From an uncultured Oscillospiraceae bacterium (GTDB lineage: Bacteria > Bacillota > Clostridia > Oscillospirales > Oscillospiraceae), in contig CAKTJC010000002.1 in NCBI GenBank assembly GCA_934567355.1, positions 119,870 to 183,869 on the forward strand: a DNA stretch of 64,000 bases. Direction: 5' to 3'. Positions 27,991 to 37,480 of the stretch are shown in pieces. Within the stretch, counting starts at the first letter, position 1. Each line of letters opens with the position of its first letter. The notes under the pieces were generated by a model. The model worked only from the letters and a program-made list of their open reading frames with translations, ran no database searches and was not told the DNA's origin. The position numbers were made by a program, and so were the translations under genes.

Positions 27991-30423
27991 ATGAAGAAGA
28001 CAAAAAGAGTTCTTGCGCTTCTGCTTGCGGCATCCTTGATGCTCTCTGTCGGTGTACAGGGCGCCAAGGCTGAAGGCGCAAAGTGGACGGAGCAGGAGAC
28101 CGCCGACGGATGGATCCTGGTCACCAACGAGGGCGGAAAAAACCTGGGTTATTCCAAAAACTCCGGCGTGACCCTGATCGAAGACGACGGGTTTGCCTTC
28201 AAGGATCTGAACCGCAACGGTAAGCTGGATGCATATGAAGACTGGCGTCTGGACTATGAGACCCGGGCAAGGGATCTTGCCGATCAGATGAGCGGCGAAG
28301 AGATCGCCCCTTACCTGACCCACGGCGGCCTGGGCACCTTCACCACCAACCGCGATACCCTGCGCAGCGATAAGAATACCGGCTATGCCTATATTCTCGG
28401 CGGCGGCCGTGGCGGCGTTACCCGCAACACCGGTACCACTACCGAGGAGGCTGTTAACCATGCCAAGTGGGTGAACCTGGTGCAGGAACTGTGCGAAGAG
28501 TTGGATTATGGTATTCCTGCCCTTGTTTCTATCGATCCTAATAACCAGGCCGGCTTGGTGCAGAGTCTGTCCCTTGCTTCCGCAATGGATCCAGAGGTGG
28601 CCGTGAATGTGGGCAAGGCGTACTCCACACAGTATCGTGCAATGGGCGTTAATGCACTGTTGGGTCCCCAGATCGACCTGATGACAACTCCCCTGATGGA
28701 GCGCGGCTTTGAGACATATGGTGAGGATCCGGCGCTGAGCCGTGACATCACTGAAGGCTTCGTTTCCGGTATGCAGTCCACATGGGATGGCGATACCGAC
28801 CTGGGCTGGGGCAGTGATTCTGTGATGACCATTATGAAGCACTATTCCGGTGCAGGCGCTTCCGAGGGCGGCCGTGACGATCACACTGCCTCCGGCAAGT
28901 ACTCCGTGTTCCCCAACAATAACTATGAGGCACACCTGATTGCCTTCCATGATGGCGCGTTCAATCTGACCCACAGTTCTACCAAGTCTGCCGGCGGCGT
29001 GATGATGAACTACTCCGCTGCCTATTCCGAGGACGGCTCCCTGGGCGAGTTGGTCGGCGGTGCTTTTAGCAAGTGGAAGTATGATACACTGTTCGGCTCC
29101 GGCTGGACCGGCTTTATTATCTCCGACTGGGGCCCCATTTCCGGTGGCGGCGGTTCCTGGGGTATGCAGGACTACACCACTCCCGAGCGGATCATGATCG
29201 CCATTGAGTTGGGTATGACCCAGATGGGCGGCTTCTCTGACCTGGACGCCATGCAGGAGGGCTATGAACTGCTGGTGGACGATCTGGGCGAAGACGATGC
29301 TCTGGCTATGATGCGTGACCGTGCCTATGAAAACATTCTGGTTTCTATGCGCCTGGGACAGTTTGATAATCCTTACTGCTCCACTGAGCATACCCGCGAG
29401 GTTTGCGGAACAGAAGAAGCTTACGCTTACGGCCTGGAAACGGAAGCAAACTCCATCGTTATGCTGAAGAACAGCGGTATCCTCCAGGCGGCCGGTGAGA
29501 AGAAGACTGTTTACATCCCTTATACCTATACACCTGCCTATAGCGCAAAGGTCGGCCCCATGATGCAGAATTATGACGCTACCTTTGAGCCCTGTGTGGA
29601 TCTGAAACTCGCCGCGAAGTATTTTAATGTGGTCACCGATACATTGGGTGAGCCAACCGGCGAGAATGGCAGCTACGCTGCTGATGACATCATCCGCGCA
29701 TCTGCCGAGGATATCTCTGGCTGCGATATGATCCTGCTGTACATGATCGCACCGCAGGTTGACTCTGTGGCTGTCTATGATGAAAACGATAGTACGAAGC
29801 TTCTCTACTATTCCGCACCTTCCATCCAGTATGAACCATACACCGCTACTACGGCAAGAGAAGTTTCCCTCACTGGTGATACGATTATCGAAACCTTCAG
29901 CGACGGTTATACCATGCAGACCAAGGAAGTCAAGGAGAACCGTTCCTACCGGAATCAAAAGGCGAATGCGCTCCTGCCCAGTGTGCAGGCTACCTATGAT
30001 ACCTTTAAGTATGTCACCAGCCTGGATGTGGAAACACCTCTGGTCGTGCTGATGCAGCAGGGTATTGAGCGGCAGCTTGGCGGCAGCGGCTCCATGGTTT
30101 GGAGCGAAGTTGAGCCCTATGCTGATGCAATTCTGAACGGTTATGTCTATGTTGGCGCGGAAGCGTTCCTGATGGTTGCCTCCGGCCAGGTGGAACCCAA
30201 TGGCTTGCTGCCTGTCCAGCAGCCTGCTTCCATGGAAGCTGTCGAGGCGCAGGCGGATGATCTCCCTCGTGATGTGGAATGCTATGTGGATGCCAACGGC
30301 AATGCCTATGACTTTGCCTTCGGTATGAACTGGAGCGGTGTTATCAATGATGAGCGCGTTGCCACCTATTCTGCAGCGCCGCTGACCAAGTGCACCTCCT
30401 TCGAGTTCCATTACGCAAACTAA
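27991..30423 (+). CDS. secreted GH3 beta-glucosidase-type glycosidase
   Basis: GH3 enzyme of 810 residues. A signal peptide (Lys-Lys-Thr-Lys-Arg, hydrophobic core, Ala-Lys-Ala cleavage near 27-29) marks it as exported. It has no lipobox and no C-terminal anchor, so it is probably released. The N-terminal part contains Asp-Leu-Asn-Arg-Asn-Gly-Lys-Leu-Asp-Ala-Tyr-Glu-Asp-Trp, a calcium-loop-like motif common before GH3 barrels. The barrel carries Lys-His-Tyr-Ser-Gly-Ala-Gly and the nucleophile Asp379 in Ile-Ser-Asp-Trp. The beta-sandwich domain follows in the usual order. AAAGGAG precedes the ATG at 27991. Substrate likely a plant or host beta-glycoside, unproven. Confidence 0.92.
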   Translation: MKKTKRVLALLLAASLMLSVGVQGAKAEGAKWTEQETADGWILVTNEGGKNLGYSKNSGVTLIEDDGFAFKDLNRNGKLDAYEDWRLDYETRARDLADQMSGEEIAPYLTHGGLGTFTTNRDTLRSDKNTGYAYILGGGRGGVTRNTGTTTEEAVNHAKWVNLVQELCEELDYGIPALVSIDPNNQAGLVQSLSLASAMDPEVAVNVGKAYSTQYRAMGVNALLGPQIDLMTTPLMERGFETYGEDPALSRDITEGFVSGMQSTWDGDTDLGWGSDSVMTIMKHYSGAGASEGGRDDHTASGKYSVFPNNNYEAHLIAFHDGAFNLTHSSTKSAGGVMMNYSAAYSEDGSLGELVGGAFSKWKYDTLFGSGWTGFIISDWGPISGGGGSWGMQDYTTPERIMIAIELGMTQMGGFSDLDAMQEGYELLVDDLGEDDALAMMRDRAYENILVSMRLGQFDNPYCSTEHTREVCGTEEAYAYGLETEANSIVMLKNSGILQAAGEKKTVYIPYTYTPAYSAKVGPMMQNYDATFEPCVDLKLAAKYFNVVTDTLGEPTGENGSYAADDIIRASAEDISGCDMILLYMIAPQVDSVAVYDENDSTKLLYYSAPSIQYEPYTATTAREVSLTGDTIIETFSDGYTMQTKEVKENRSYRNQKANALLPSVQATYDTFKYVTSLDVETPLVVLMQQGIERQLGGSGSMVWSEVEPYADAILNGYVYVGAEAFLMVASGQVEPNGLLPVQQPASMEAVEAQADDLPRDVECYVDANGNAYDFAFGMNWSGVINDERVATYSAAPLTKCTSFEFHYAN

Positions 30424-30439
30424 CATCCTCCATCCAATC

Positions 30440-30467
30440 GCGGAGAGCGGAGCGTTCCGCTCTCCGC
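30440..30467 (+). terminator. intercistronic hairpin between GH3 genes
   Basis: Perfect 12-base stem (GCGGAGAGCGGA and complement) with a four-base loop, then ATTCATTT. It stands 24 bases before the next start codon. It may partially terminate or stabilise the upstream mRNA so that the secreted enzyme is made in excess. Confidence 0.5.
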
Positions 30468-30491
30468 ATTCATTTACAAGAGGATAAAAGT

Positions 30492-33400
30492 ATGATTCAA
30501 CTGATTATTGATTTGGTAACCCCCATGTTGGTGAATTTCGGCGCCAGCGCGGCGGACGTGGCCAGCTACCTGACCTCCCTGAGCACCTATATCTATGTCA
30601 TTCTGGGCGCGCTGCTTGCCATGATTGTGGTGATGGTTGTGGCCCACTGCGCCAAAAAGGGAACCCGCCATGTTATCCGCTGGACTGCCGCCATCGCCTG
30701 GGGGCTGGTGGTGCTGCTGGTGGTGAACCTTATCTGCTACGGCCCCATGAACTCCATCGTCTCCGGCTTCCTGAACGCCTCCAAGGCGGTTATGGCCGAC
30801 GATGTGGTGGAGAACTCCAAGGAAGTCATCGCCAAGGTGGGCGACGAGGGCATTGTTCTGGCGAAGAACAATGGCTTGCTGCCCCTGGCTGCGGAGGACA
30901 AGAAGCTCAATGTCTTCGGCTGGGCTTCCGTGTACCCCGTGTACGCCGGTACAGGCTCCGGCAACGCCGGTGATGCCATGCAGCCTACCAGCCTGCTGCT
31001 GTCCCTGCGGGATGCCGGGTTCGAGATGAACGACGACCTGACAAAGCTTTATCTGGACTACTGCAAGGAGCGCTCCACCATCTCCATGAACAGCCAGGAT
31101 TGGACGCTGCCCGAACCCACCCGCGCCGCATACACCGACGACATGCTGAATACTGCCACTGCCTTCTCTGACACTGCCGTGGTGGTCATTGGCCGCAGCG
31201 GCGGCGAGAACGCCGACCTGCCCACCGACATGAACGCCGTTATCCACGGCACCTATGACGTGGCAAAGACCGACGTGGTGGACACCAAGTACAAGGGCAA
31301 CTATGGCTATACTGCTGGTACTTACACGAACAATGGCGACTATGACGACTTCGAGCCGGGCGAGCACTATCTGGAGCTGTCCCGCACTGAGGAAGACCTG
31401 GTTGACATGGTTTGCTCCAACTTCAGGAACGTCATTGTGGTCATCAATGCCAACAATGCCATGGAACTGGACTGGGTGGACAAGTACGATAACATCGGCG
31501 CTGTTCTGCTGGTTCCCGGCACCGGCACCACCGGCATGACCGCCCTGGGCAAGATTCTGAGCGGTGCGGTCAACCCCTCCGGCAAGACCGTGGACACCTA
31601 CCTGAAGGATCTGACCAAGGCACCCACCTATAACCACTCCGGCAACTCCGGCAATCACATCTACACCGAAACCGACGACCTGGTGAAAAAGGTTGGCCGG
31701 AACGACCTGAGCTTCCAGGGCGTGTTCTCCTTCACCGACTATGTGGAGGGCATCTACATGGGCTACAAGTTCTATGAGACTGCCGCAGAGGAGGGGCTGA
31801 TTGATTATAACGAGTATGTCCAGTACCCCTTCGGCTACGGCCTGAGCTACACCAGCTTTACACAGGAAATCACCGGCTTCAAACAGAATGACGACTCCCT
31901 CACTGTGGAAGTCACCGTGAAGAATACCGGCGATGTGGAGGGCAAGGATGTTGTGGAGCTGTACTTCACACCCCCTTACACCAACGGCGGCATTGAAAAG
32001 GCATCCGTGAATCTGGTTGACTTTGAAAAGACCGATATGCTGAAGCCCGGCGCTTCCCAGAAGATTACCATTACCGTTCCTCTGGAGAATTTGGCATCCT
32101 ATGATTCCTCTTGCCTGAAGACTGCCAGCGGCGGCTATATCCTGGAATCCGGTACTTACAACATTTCCATCCGCTCTGATTCTCACACCGTCCTGGATTC
32201 CAAGGACTTTGAAATCAGCGCCGATGTGGATTACAGCGAAGGCGGTCGTCCCTCCGACAAGGTTGTGGCAGCCAACCGCTTTGACTATGTGGATGCCGGA
32301 ATGCAGTATCTGTCCCGGAAGGACGGCTTTGCCAACTATAAGACCGTAACCGCCGTCCATACGGATTTTGCCATGACCAAGGAAACCTCCAAGGCAATCG
32401 AAGCAATCTCCGTCGCCAAATATAAGCCTGCCAAGTACGATAACCCCGACGATGTGATGCCCACCCTGGGCGCAAACAACGGTCTGAAGCTGGCGGATCT
32501 GACCGGCAAGAGCTACGATGACCCCCAGTGGGAGCAGCTGCTGGATCAGCTGAGCCTGGAAGATATGGTAAAGCTCATCAACGAGGGCGGCTGGAAGACC
32601 GCTGCCATCTCCTCCGTGGGCAAGGTCGCCACCTCTGACTGCGACGGCCCTGCCGGTCTTTCCAACTACGTCACCCACACCATGGGTACCCAGTTCCCCA
32701 CCGAGGTGATGATGGCACAGACCTGGAACAAGGAGCTGGCCGAGGAGATTGGCTCTGCCATGGGTCAGGAGTTCGCCAACGCCAAGAACTATGGCTGGTA
32801 TGGCCCCGCCATGAACCTGCACCGCTCTGCCTTCTCCGGCCGTAATTTCGAGTACTATTCCGAGGACGGCGTGCTGTCCGGCAAGTTCGCTTCCGCCGAA
32901 GTTAACGGCGTTGCCCGCTTTGGCGTGTACGCCTTCCTCAAGCACTTCGCCGCCAACGATCAGGAGACCAACCGCTGCGCCTTCCTGCTGACCTACATGA
33001 GCGAGCAGACCCTGCGTGAGAACGTGCTGAAGCCCTTCGAGACCGTGGTCAAGAACTTTGACTATGACCACTATGTGCTGGGCATGATGACCTCCTACAA
33101 CTGGCTGGGCACCGTGCCCGTCATCAGCAACCGTGACCTGCTGACCGATGTACTCCGGGGTGAATGGGGCTTTGTGGGCACCGTTATCTCCGACTACAAC
33201 GGCTCCTACGGCTTCCAGCTCTCCGATGCCGCCGTCCGTGCCGGTAACGACCTGATGCTGGGCTACGGCATGTCCGACAGCAACAAGTTTGAAGATACCG
33301 ATGCGGCCACCCTGGTGCTGGCCATGCGTCAGGCCTGCAAGAACATCCTCTACACCGTGGGCAACAGCGGCTATTACGTTGACCCCACCGCCATCGTGGA

Positions 33401-33548
33401 GGAAGAGGGCATGGACAACATGACCCGGCTCTTCACCACCGTCAACGTCAGCGTCTGCGCTGCCGCCGCTGTGATTGAGCTCATTGTGGTCGTCCGCTGG
33501 CTGCTGAAAAAGAAGAAAATCGCCAAAAATATCAAACAAACTACGTAA
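30492..33548 (+). CDS. membrane-anchored GH3 glycosidase with reversed domain order
   Basis: GH3 protein of 1018 residues. Two N-terminal helices (about 32-53 and 63-82) and one C-terminal helix (about 982-1004, followed by Lys-rich residues) anchor both ends. The GH3 beta-sandwich domain comes first (about 100-400, with Gly-Ile-Val-Leu-Ala-Lys-Asn-Asn-Gly). A fibronectin III-like domain follows (Tyr-Gly-Leu-Ser-Tyr-Thr-Ser-Phe, Glu-Leu-Tyr-Phe). The TIM barrel is C-terminal, with Gly-Arg-Asn-Phe-Glu-Tyr-Tyr-Ser-Glu-Asp, Lys-His-Phe-Ala and nucleophile Asp901 in Ile-Ser-Asp-Tyr. Reversed order is known in some GH3 enzymes, for example from Ruminococcus albus. The start at 30492 follows AGAGGAT. 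Confidence 0.9.
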   Translation: MIQLIIDLVTPMLVNFGASAADVASYLTSLSTYIYVILGALLAMIVVMVVAHCAKKGTRHVIRWTAAIAWGLVVLLVVNLICYGPMNSIVSGFLNASKAVMADDVVENSKEVIAKVGDEGIVLAKNNGLLPLAAEDKKLNVFGWASVYPVYAGTGSGNAGDAMQPTSLLLSLRDAGFEMNDDLTKLYLDYCKERSTISMNSQDWTLPEPTRAAYTDDMLNTATAFSDTAVVVIGRSGGENADLPTDMNAVIHGTYDVAKTDVVDTKYKGNYGYTAGTYTNNGDYDDFEPGEHYLELSRTEEDLVDMVCSNFRNVIVVINANNAMELDWVDKYDNIGAVLLVPGTGTTGMTALGKILSGAVNPSGKTVDTYLKDLTKAPTYNHSGNSGNHIYTETDDLVKKVGRNDLSFQGVFSFTDYVEGIYMGYKFYETAAEEGLIDYNEYVQYPFGYGLSYTSFTQEITGFKQNDDSLTVEVTVKNTGDVEGKDVVELYFTPPYTNGGIEKASVNLVDFEKTDMLKPGASQKITITVPLENLASYDSSCLKTASGGYILESGTYNISIRSDSHTVLDSKDFEISADVDYSEGGRPSDKVVAANRFDYVDAGMQYLSRKDGFANYKTVTAVHTDFAMTKETSKAIEAISVAKYKPAKYDNPDDVMPTLGANNGLKLADLTGKSYDDPQWEQLLDQLSLEDMVKLINEGGWKTAAISSVGKVATSDCDGPAGLSNYVTHTMGTQFPTEVMMAQTWNKELAEEIGSAMGQEFANAKNYGWYGPAMNLHRSAFSGRNFEYYSEDGVLSGKFASAEVNGVARFGVYAFLKHFAANDQETNRCAFLLTYMSEQTLRENVLKPFETVVKNFDYDHYVLGMMTSYNWLGTVPVISNRDLLTDVLRGEWGFVGTVISDYNGSYGFQLSDAAVRAGNDLMLGYGMSDSNKFEDTDAATLVLAMRQACKNILYTVGNSGYYVDPTAIVEEEGMDNMTRLFTTVNVSVCAAAAVIELIVVVRWLLKKKKIAKNIKQTT

Positions 33549-33565
33549 ATTCCCAAATTGTTTCA

Positions 33566-33597
33566 CCGCTTCCCCTGCCGAAGGGCAGGGGAAGCGG
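33566..33597 (+). terminator. intercistronic hairpin after the anchored GH3 gene
   Basis: Perfect 14-base stem CCGCTTCCCCTGCC with its complement and a short loop. It lacks a T tract, so it is more likely an RNA stabiliser or pause site than a full terminator. Confidence 0.5.
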
Positions 33598-33604
33598 GCG
33601 GCAA

Positions 33605-33652
33605 TTGCACAGATGGGAGGGCTGAGACGTCAGCACTGCCATTTGTGCAATG
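33605..33652 (+). repeat. second hairpin in the GH3 intergenic gap
   Basis: TTGCACA-ATGG faces CCAT-TGTGCAA across a 22-base loop. With the preceding hairpin it fills the gap before the third GH3 gene. Confidence 0.4.
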
Positions 33653-33674
33653 ATTTGAATCCGTGAGGTGTGAA

Positions 33675-36095
33675 ATGGATATCAAACAGATCATCGAAAA
33701 GCTTACACTGGAAGAAAAAGCCGCCCTCCTGCAGGGGTGGTCTACCTGGACGACACGGGAAATTAAGCACTTGGGTATTCCGGCCATGTTCCTGTCTGAC
33801 GGGCCTCACGGTCTGCGCAAGCAGGCGGAGAAGGGAGACCACCTGGGGATGGGAGCCTCGGTGAAGGCTACCTGCTTCCCCACGGCGGCCACCATGGCCA
33901 ATTCCTGGGATCCGACGCTGGGAGAACTGCTGGGGCAGGCTTTGGGGGAGGAGGCAGCGGCCAGCCATGTGCACATGGTGCTGGGGCCGGGACTGAATAT
34001 CAAGCGCAGCCCTCTGTGCGGCCGGAATTTTGAGTATTTCTCCGAGGATCCCTATCTGGCCGGGAAAATGGCGGCGGCCTATATCAGGGGTATCCAGAAG
34101 TGCGGCGTGGCCGCCTGCCCCAAGCATTTTGCCGCTAATTCTCAGGAACTGCGGCGTATGAGCATGGATTCCGTGGTGGATGAGCGGGCACTGCGGGAAA
34201 TTTACCTCACCGGGTTTGAAATCGCGGTGAAAGAGGGTATGCCAAGAGCCATCATGTCCAGCTACAACATGGTGAACGGCACCTATGCCAACGAGAATTC
34301 CTACCTGCTGAAGGAAATTCTCCGGGAAGACTGGGGCTTTGATGGCATGGTGGTCACGGACTGGGGCGGGGACAATGACCATACCGCCGGTGTAAAGGCG
34401 GGTTCCAATCTGGTCATGCCTGCCCCCGGTGCCAATCTGGCAAGGAGCCTGGTGCAGGCTGTCCGAAGCGGCGAACTTGAAGAATCCGATTTGGATGTGC
34501 GCCTGCAGGAAATGCTGCCGGTGATCCTGGAAACCGCCGAGGCACTGAAGAATGCTCCGCATTCTTTTGACGAAAAGGCTCATCACGAAATTGCCCGGAG
34601 ATGTGCCGCACAGTCTATCGTGCTGCTGGAAAACGACGGAATTCTACCCCTGACAAATAAAAGCCAGGTGGCGCTCATTGGTGATTTTGGTGCGGCACCC
34701 CGGTATCAGGGCGCAGGTTCCAGCATGGTAAATCCCACCAGACTGACAAATCTCCTGGAGGCGCTTACCTGCCGGGGAATGAATCTGGTCGGCTACGCCC
34801 AGGGCTATTCCCGGACGGATCCCAGACCCCAGCCGGGGATGATCCGGGAAGCCGCAGATATGGCAAAGCAGGCGGAGACCGTCCTGCTGTGCATCGGCCT
34901 GGATGAGATTTCGGAATCCGAGGGGCTGGACCGGAGGCATCTGGAGCTGTCTCCGGGGCAGCGGGAGCTGGCGGAGGCAGTCTGCAAGGCCAATGCCAAT
35001 GTGGTCTTCGTCCTTTCCGGCGGCGCACCCTTCCGGATCCCTCGGGGAGCCAGAGCCATTGCCCATGGATACCTGGGCGGTCAGGCGGGCAGCGAGGCCA
35101 TGGCGGATGTGCTGTTGGGGGATGTGAACCCCAGCGGCAAGCTCAACGAAACCTGGCCTCTGGCGCTGGAGGACACCCCCTGCTATGACTATTTCCCCAG
35201 CAAAGAGCGAACCTCCGAGTATCGGGAGAGCGTGTATGTGGGCTATCGGTATTATGATACCGCCGGGGTGCCCGTGCGCTATCCCTTCGGCTTTGGAAGA
35301 AGCTATACAAGCTTTGCTTACAGTGATTTGACAGTCAACGAAGAGTGCGTGTCCTTTACCCTGAAAAACGTAGGAGACCGGGATGGCAGTGAGGTGGCTC
35401 AGCTGTATGTTTCTGCCCCTGGAAGGCTCCTGTTCCGCCCCAAAAAAGAGCTGAAAGGATTTACTAAGGTTTTCCTGAAGGCAGAAGAAGAAAAACGCGT
35501 GGAGATCACCTTGGACGACAAGGCATTGCGATACTTCAATATCAAGACCAACGCCTGGGAGCAGGAGCCGGGAGAATACACCTTGTCCATTGCTGCCAGT
35601 GCGGCGGAAACAAAGCTGGAGGGAAGACTGATTATAGCAGGCACGGATGCCTCCGCACCCTATGGTCCCCTTCCTGACTACCAAACGGCGTCAGTCGATA
35701 AAATTACAGATGCCGAATTTGAAGTGCTTCTGGGCCACCCCATCCCGGATGGCAGCTGGAGCGGAATGCTGACAGAAAATGATGCCATTTGCCAGCTCTA
35801 TTACGCTAAAAGCGGTGCAGCCCGTCTGGCATACAGAATTCTGAAGAGAATGAATGAAAAAACGGAGAAACGAGGAAAGCCGGATCTGAACATCCTGTTC
35901 CTATATAACATGCCCTTCCGGGCCATGGCCCGTATGACGGGTGGGATGGTCAGCGATGAGATGGTGGCAGACATCCTGCGTATGGTCAACGGCCGCTTCT
36001 GGGGCGGCCTTGGTAGACTCATCGCGGATTTCTTCCAAAATCAGTACAAAAATAAGAAATTTATGAAACAGTTGGAGGAAGCGGAGCATGGCTGA
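33675..36095 (+). CDS. cytoplasmic GH3 beta-glucosidase
   Basis: GH3 enzyme of 806 residues without signal peptide or anchor, so cytoplasmic. The catalytic barrel is N-terminal in the normal order: Ser-Asp-Gly-Pro-His-Gly-Leu-Arg near 40, Lys-Arg-Ser-Pro-Leu-Cys-Gly-Arg-Asn-Phe-Glu-Tyr-Phe-Ser-Glu-Asp, Lys-His-Phe-Ala-Ala-Asn-Ser-Gln-Glu and nucleophile Asp229 in Val-Thr-Asp-Trp. The beta-sandwich and fibronectin III domains follow (Gly-Phe-Gly-Arg-Ser-Tyr-Thr-Ser-Phe). The last 160 residues are a helical extension seen in some clostridial GH3 enzymes. The start at 33675 follows GAGGTG. It probably cleaves imported oligosaccharides. It overlaps the GtrA-like gene by eight bases. Confidence 0.93.
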   Translation: MDIKQIIEKLTLEEKAALLQGWSTWTTREIKHLGIPAMFLSDGPHGLRKQAEKGDHLGMGASVKATCFPTAATMANSWDPTLGELLGQALGEEAAASHVHMVLGPGLNIKRSPLCGRNFEYFSEDPYLAGKMAAAYIRGIQKCGVAACPKHFAANSQELRRMSMDSVVDERALREIYLTGFEIAVKEGMPRAIMSSYNMVNGTYANENSYLLKEILREDWGFDGMVVTDWGGDNDHTAGVKAGSNLVMPAPGANLARSLVQAVRSGELEESDLDVRLQEMLPVILETAEALKNAPHSFDEKAHHEIARRCAAQSIVLLENDGILPLTNKSQVALIGDFGAAPRYQGAGSSMVNPTRLTNLLEALTCRGMNLVGYAQGYSRTDPRPQPGMIREAADMAKQAETVLLCIGLDEISESEGLDRRHLELSPGQRELAEAVCKANANVVFVLSGGAPFRIPRGARAIAHGYLGGQAGSEAMADVLLGDVNPSGKLNETWPLALEDTPCYDYFPSKERTSEYRESVYVGYRYYDTAGVPVRYPFGFGRSYTSFAYSDLTVNEECVSFTLKNVGDRDGSEVAQLYVSAPGRLLFRPKKELKGFTKVFLKAEEEKRVEITLDDKALRYFNIKTNAWEQEPGEYTLSIAASAAETKLEGRLIIAGTDASAPYGPLPDYQTASVDKITDAEFEVLLGHPIPDGSWSGMLTENDAICQLYYAKSGAARLAYRILKRMNEKTEKRGKPDLNILFLYNMPFRAMARMTGGMVSDEMVADILRMVNGRFWGGLGRLIADFFQNQYKNKKFMKQLEEAEHG

Positions 36096-36642
36096 TATTT
36101 GGAAAAACTTCGCAGAGAAGCACCCCGCCGCAGCGAAATGGGTGCGGGAGGGCGGCTTGTTCGTCATTGTCAGCAATGTGATCACGGTTTTCAAGTATCT
36201 GCTGCTGACCTTCCTCCCGGCGGCCTTCTCGTTCCTGCCCAATGTGGATTTTGGCTTCCCAGGCATTGACCTGACCCTTTTCGGGGAGACCTTCAAGTGG
36301 AATATCATCGGCTATGATGCCGCCCACGGCGGCCTGCCCTATTTTACCGCTTACATGATTGCCATGGTCATCGGCGAGATCATCAACTTCTTCATCCAGC
36401 GCAGCTTCGTCTTTCGCAGTAGAGGTAACATGGCCTATCAGGCGCTGTGGTATCTGCTGGCTTTTTGCGCGGTGACCTGTATCGTCAACTCGGTCAACTG
36501 CATCTGGGTGGCTGTGGCCGGAACACTTGTTCCAGGCTGGCTGTACAACATCGGAACCACCGTCCTCAACGGCGGTGTGAGTATGGTGATTTTTTTCTTC
36601 GTCAACAAGATCATTTTCCCGGAGGGGATATCGGAGAAGTAG
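36088..36642 (+). CDS. GtrA-like membrane protein
   Basis: Membrane protein of 184 residues with four hydrophobic segments (about 22-48, 85-107, 122-143 and 152-176) and the diagnostic GtrA motif Asn-Phe-Phe-Ile-Gln-Arg-Ser-Phe-Val-Phe at the end of the second. GtrA-family proteins are thought to flip or aid transfer of lipid-linked sugars in surface glycosylation. It overlaps the cytoplasmic GH3 gene by eight bases and is the last gene of the GH3 operon. A loop between helices 1 and 2 is longer than in typical GtrA. Its role next to glycosidases is unknown. Confidence 0.85.
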   Translation: MADIWKNFAEKHPAAAKWVREGGLFVIVSNVITVFKYLLLTFLPAAFSFLPNVDFGFPGIDLTLFGETFKWNIIGYDAAHGGLPYFTAYMIAMVIGEIINFFIQRSFVFRSRGNMAYQALWYLLAFCAVTCIVNSVNCIWVAVAGTLVPGWLYNIGTTVLNGGVSMVIFFFVNKIIFPEGISEK

Positions 36643-36682
36643 AGTAGCGGAGCACCGTAAATAGAAAACCAAAAAAGATCAT

Positions 36683-36719
36683 GGAGGAATCGCAACAAGC
36701 GGTTCCTCCGTTTTTTTGT
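36683..36719 (+). terminator. GH3 operon terminator
   Basis: GGAGGAA-CGC against GCG-TTCCTCC with a short A-rich loop, followed by GTTTTTTTG. Confidence 0.87.
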
Positions 36720-36775
36720 TTAAGAAGTTCCTCTGCACACAGTTTTGAAAAAATAATGAACCCGTAGGGCGTCGC

Positions 36776-36804
36776 TTGCTTTTTTGGCGGGGGTGTGGTA
36801 AACT
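36776..36804 (+). promoter_or_regulatory. promoter of the XRE-to-lipoprotein operon
   Basis: TTGCTT (36776-36781), 17 bases, TAAACT (36799-36804), 28 bases before the XRE start. Confidence 0.55.
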
Positions 36805-36832
36805 TAACTGGATTATAGTTTGGAGGATCGCC

Positions 36833-37480
36833 ATGGATGACGAAAAGGTGAAGGCTCGTATTGGGTCAAATATTGCTTATTATCGCAAGAAGATCGGTAT
36901 GACCCAGGCGGGGCTGGGAGAAAAGCTGAATTATTCCGACAAGGCGGTTTCCAAGTGGGAGCGGGGGGATTCCATCCCCGATGTGCTGACGCTGATGCAG
37001 ATCGCGTCGCTGTTTGAAGTCACCGTGGATGCGCTGCTGGGGGATGTGAATGCGCTGCCGGAGAATCCGGGCAAGCTGGAGCGGGCAATGACCCAGGTGT
37101 CCGAGAAGGCACTGCGACGCAAGGCCAATAAAAACATCATTCTCGCCCTGTCCACCACACTGGTGTGGTTTGTGGCGCTGCTGGTTTTTGTGATTCTTTC
37201 TACGCTGAATATTGCCCACAGCGGTCTGGCATTTCTCTACGCGGTGCCGGCCAATGCGATCGTGCTGCTGAGCCTGCGCTCAGCCTGGCGGGATTTCCGA
37301 TGGAATAAGGCGCTGATCTCCACCATTATGTGGGGGAGCCTGGCGAGCATCTATGCCTCTATTTTTGCATTCGTGGATTTTAGCGCGTGGAAGATTCTGC
37401 TGCTGGGCATTCCGGGGCAGGTGGCCATTTTCCTGTGGTTCCGCATGTTCCAGCATCCCAAGGAGGAAGCAAATGAATAA
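36833..37480 (+). CDS. XRE-family regulator with C-terminal membrane helices
   Basis: Protein of 215 residues. The N-terminal helix-turn-helix (about 8-65) has Met-Thr-Gln-Ala-Gly-Leu-Gly-Glu-Lys-Leu and Ser-Asp-Lys-Ala-Val-Ser-Lys-Trp-Glu-Arg-Gly, the standard XRE pattern. The C-terminal half has four hydrophobic segments (about 104-126, 130-148, 162-180 and 185-203), which makes it a membrane-bound regulator. This architecture is frequent in Clostridia and its signals are mostly unknown. TGGAGGATCGCC precedes the ATG. Its end overlaps the next gene by eight bases. It may act on its own operon. Confidence 0.9.
   Translation: MDDEKVKARIGSNIAYYRKKIGMTQAGLGEKLNYSDKAVSKWERGDSIPDVLTLMQIASLFEVTVDALLGDVNALPENPGKLERAMTQVSEKALRRKANKNIILALSTTLVWFVALLVFVILSTLNIAHSGLAFLYAVPANAIVLLSLRSAWRDFRWNKALISTIMWGSLASIYASIFAFVDFSAWKILLLGIPGQVAIFLWFRMFQHPKEEANE

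Noticed and set aside
27928..33566. Minus-strand frames of 832 and 1030 codons opposite the first two GH3 genes
   Set aside because: No recognisable domain and no ribosome binding site, mirroring the GH3 genes in the complementary frame.
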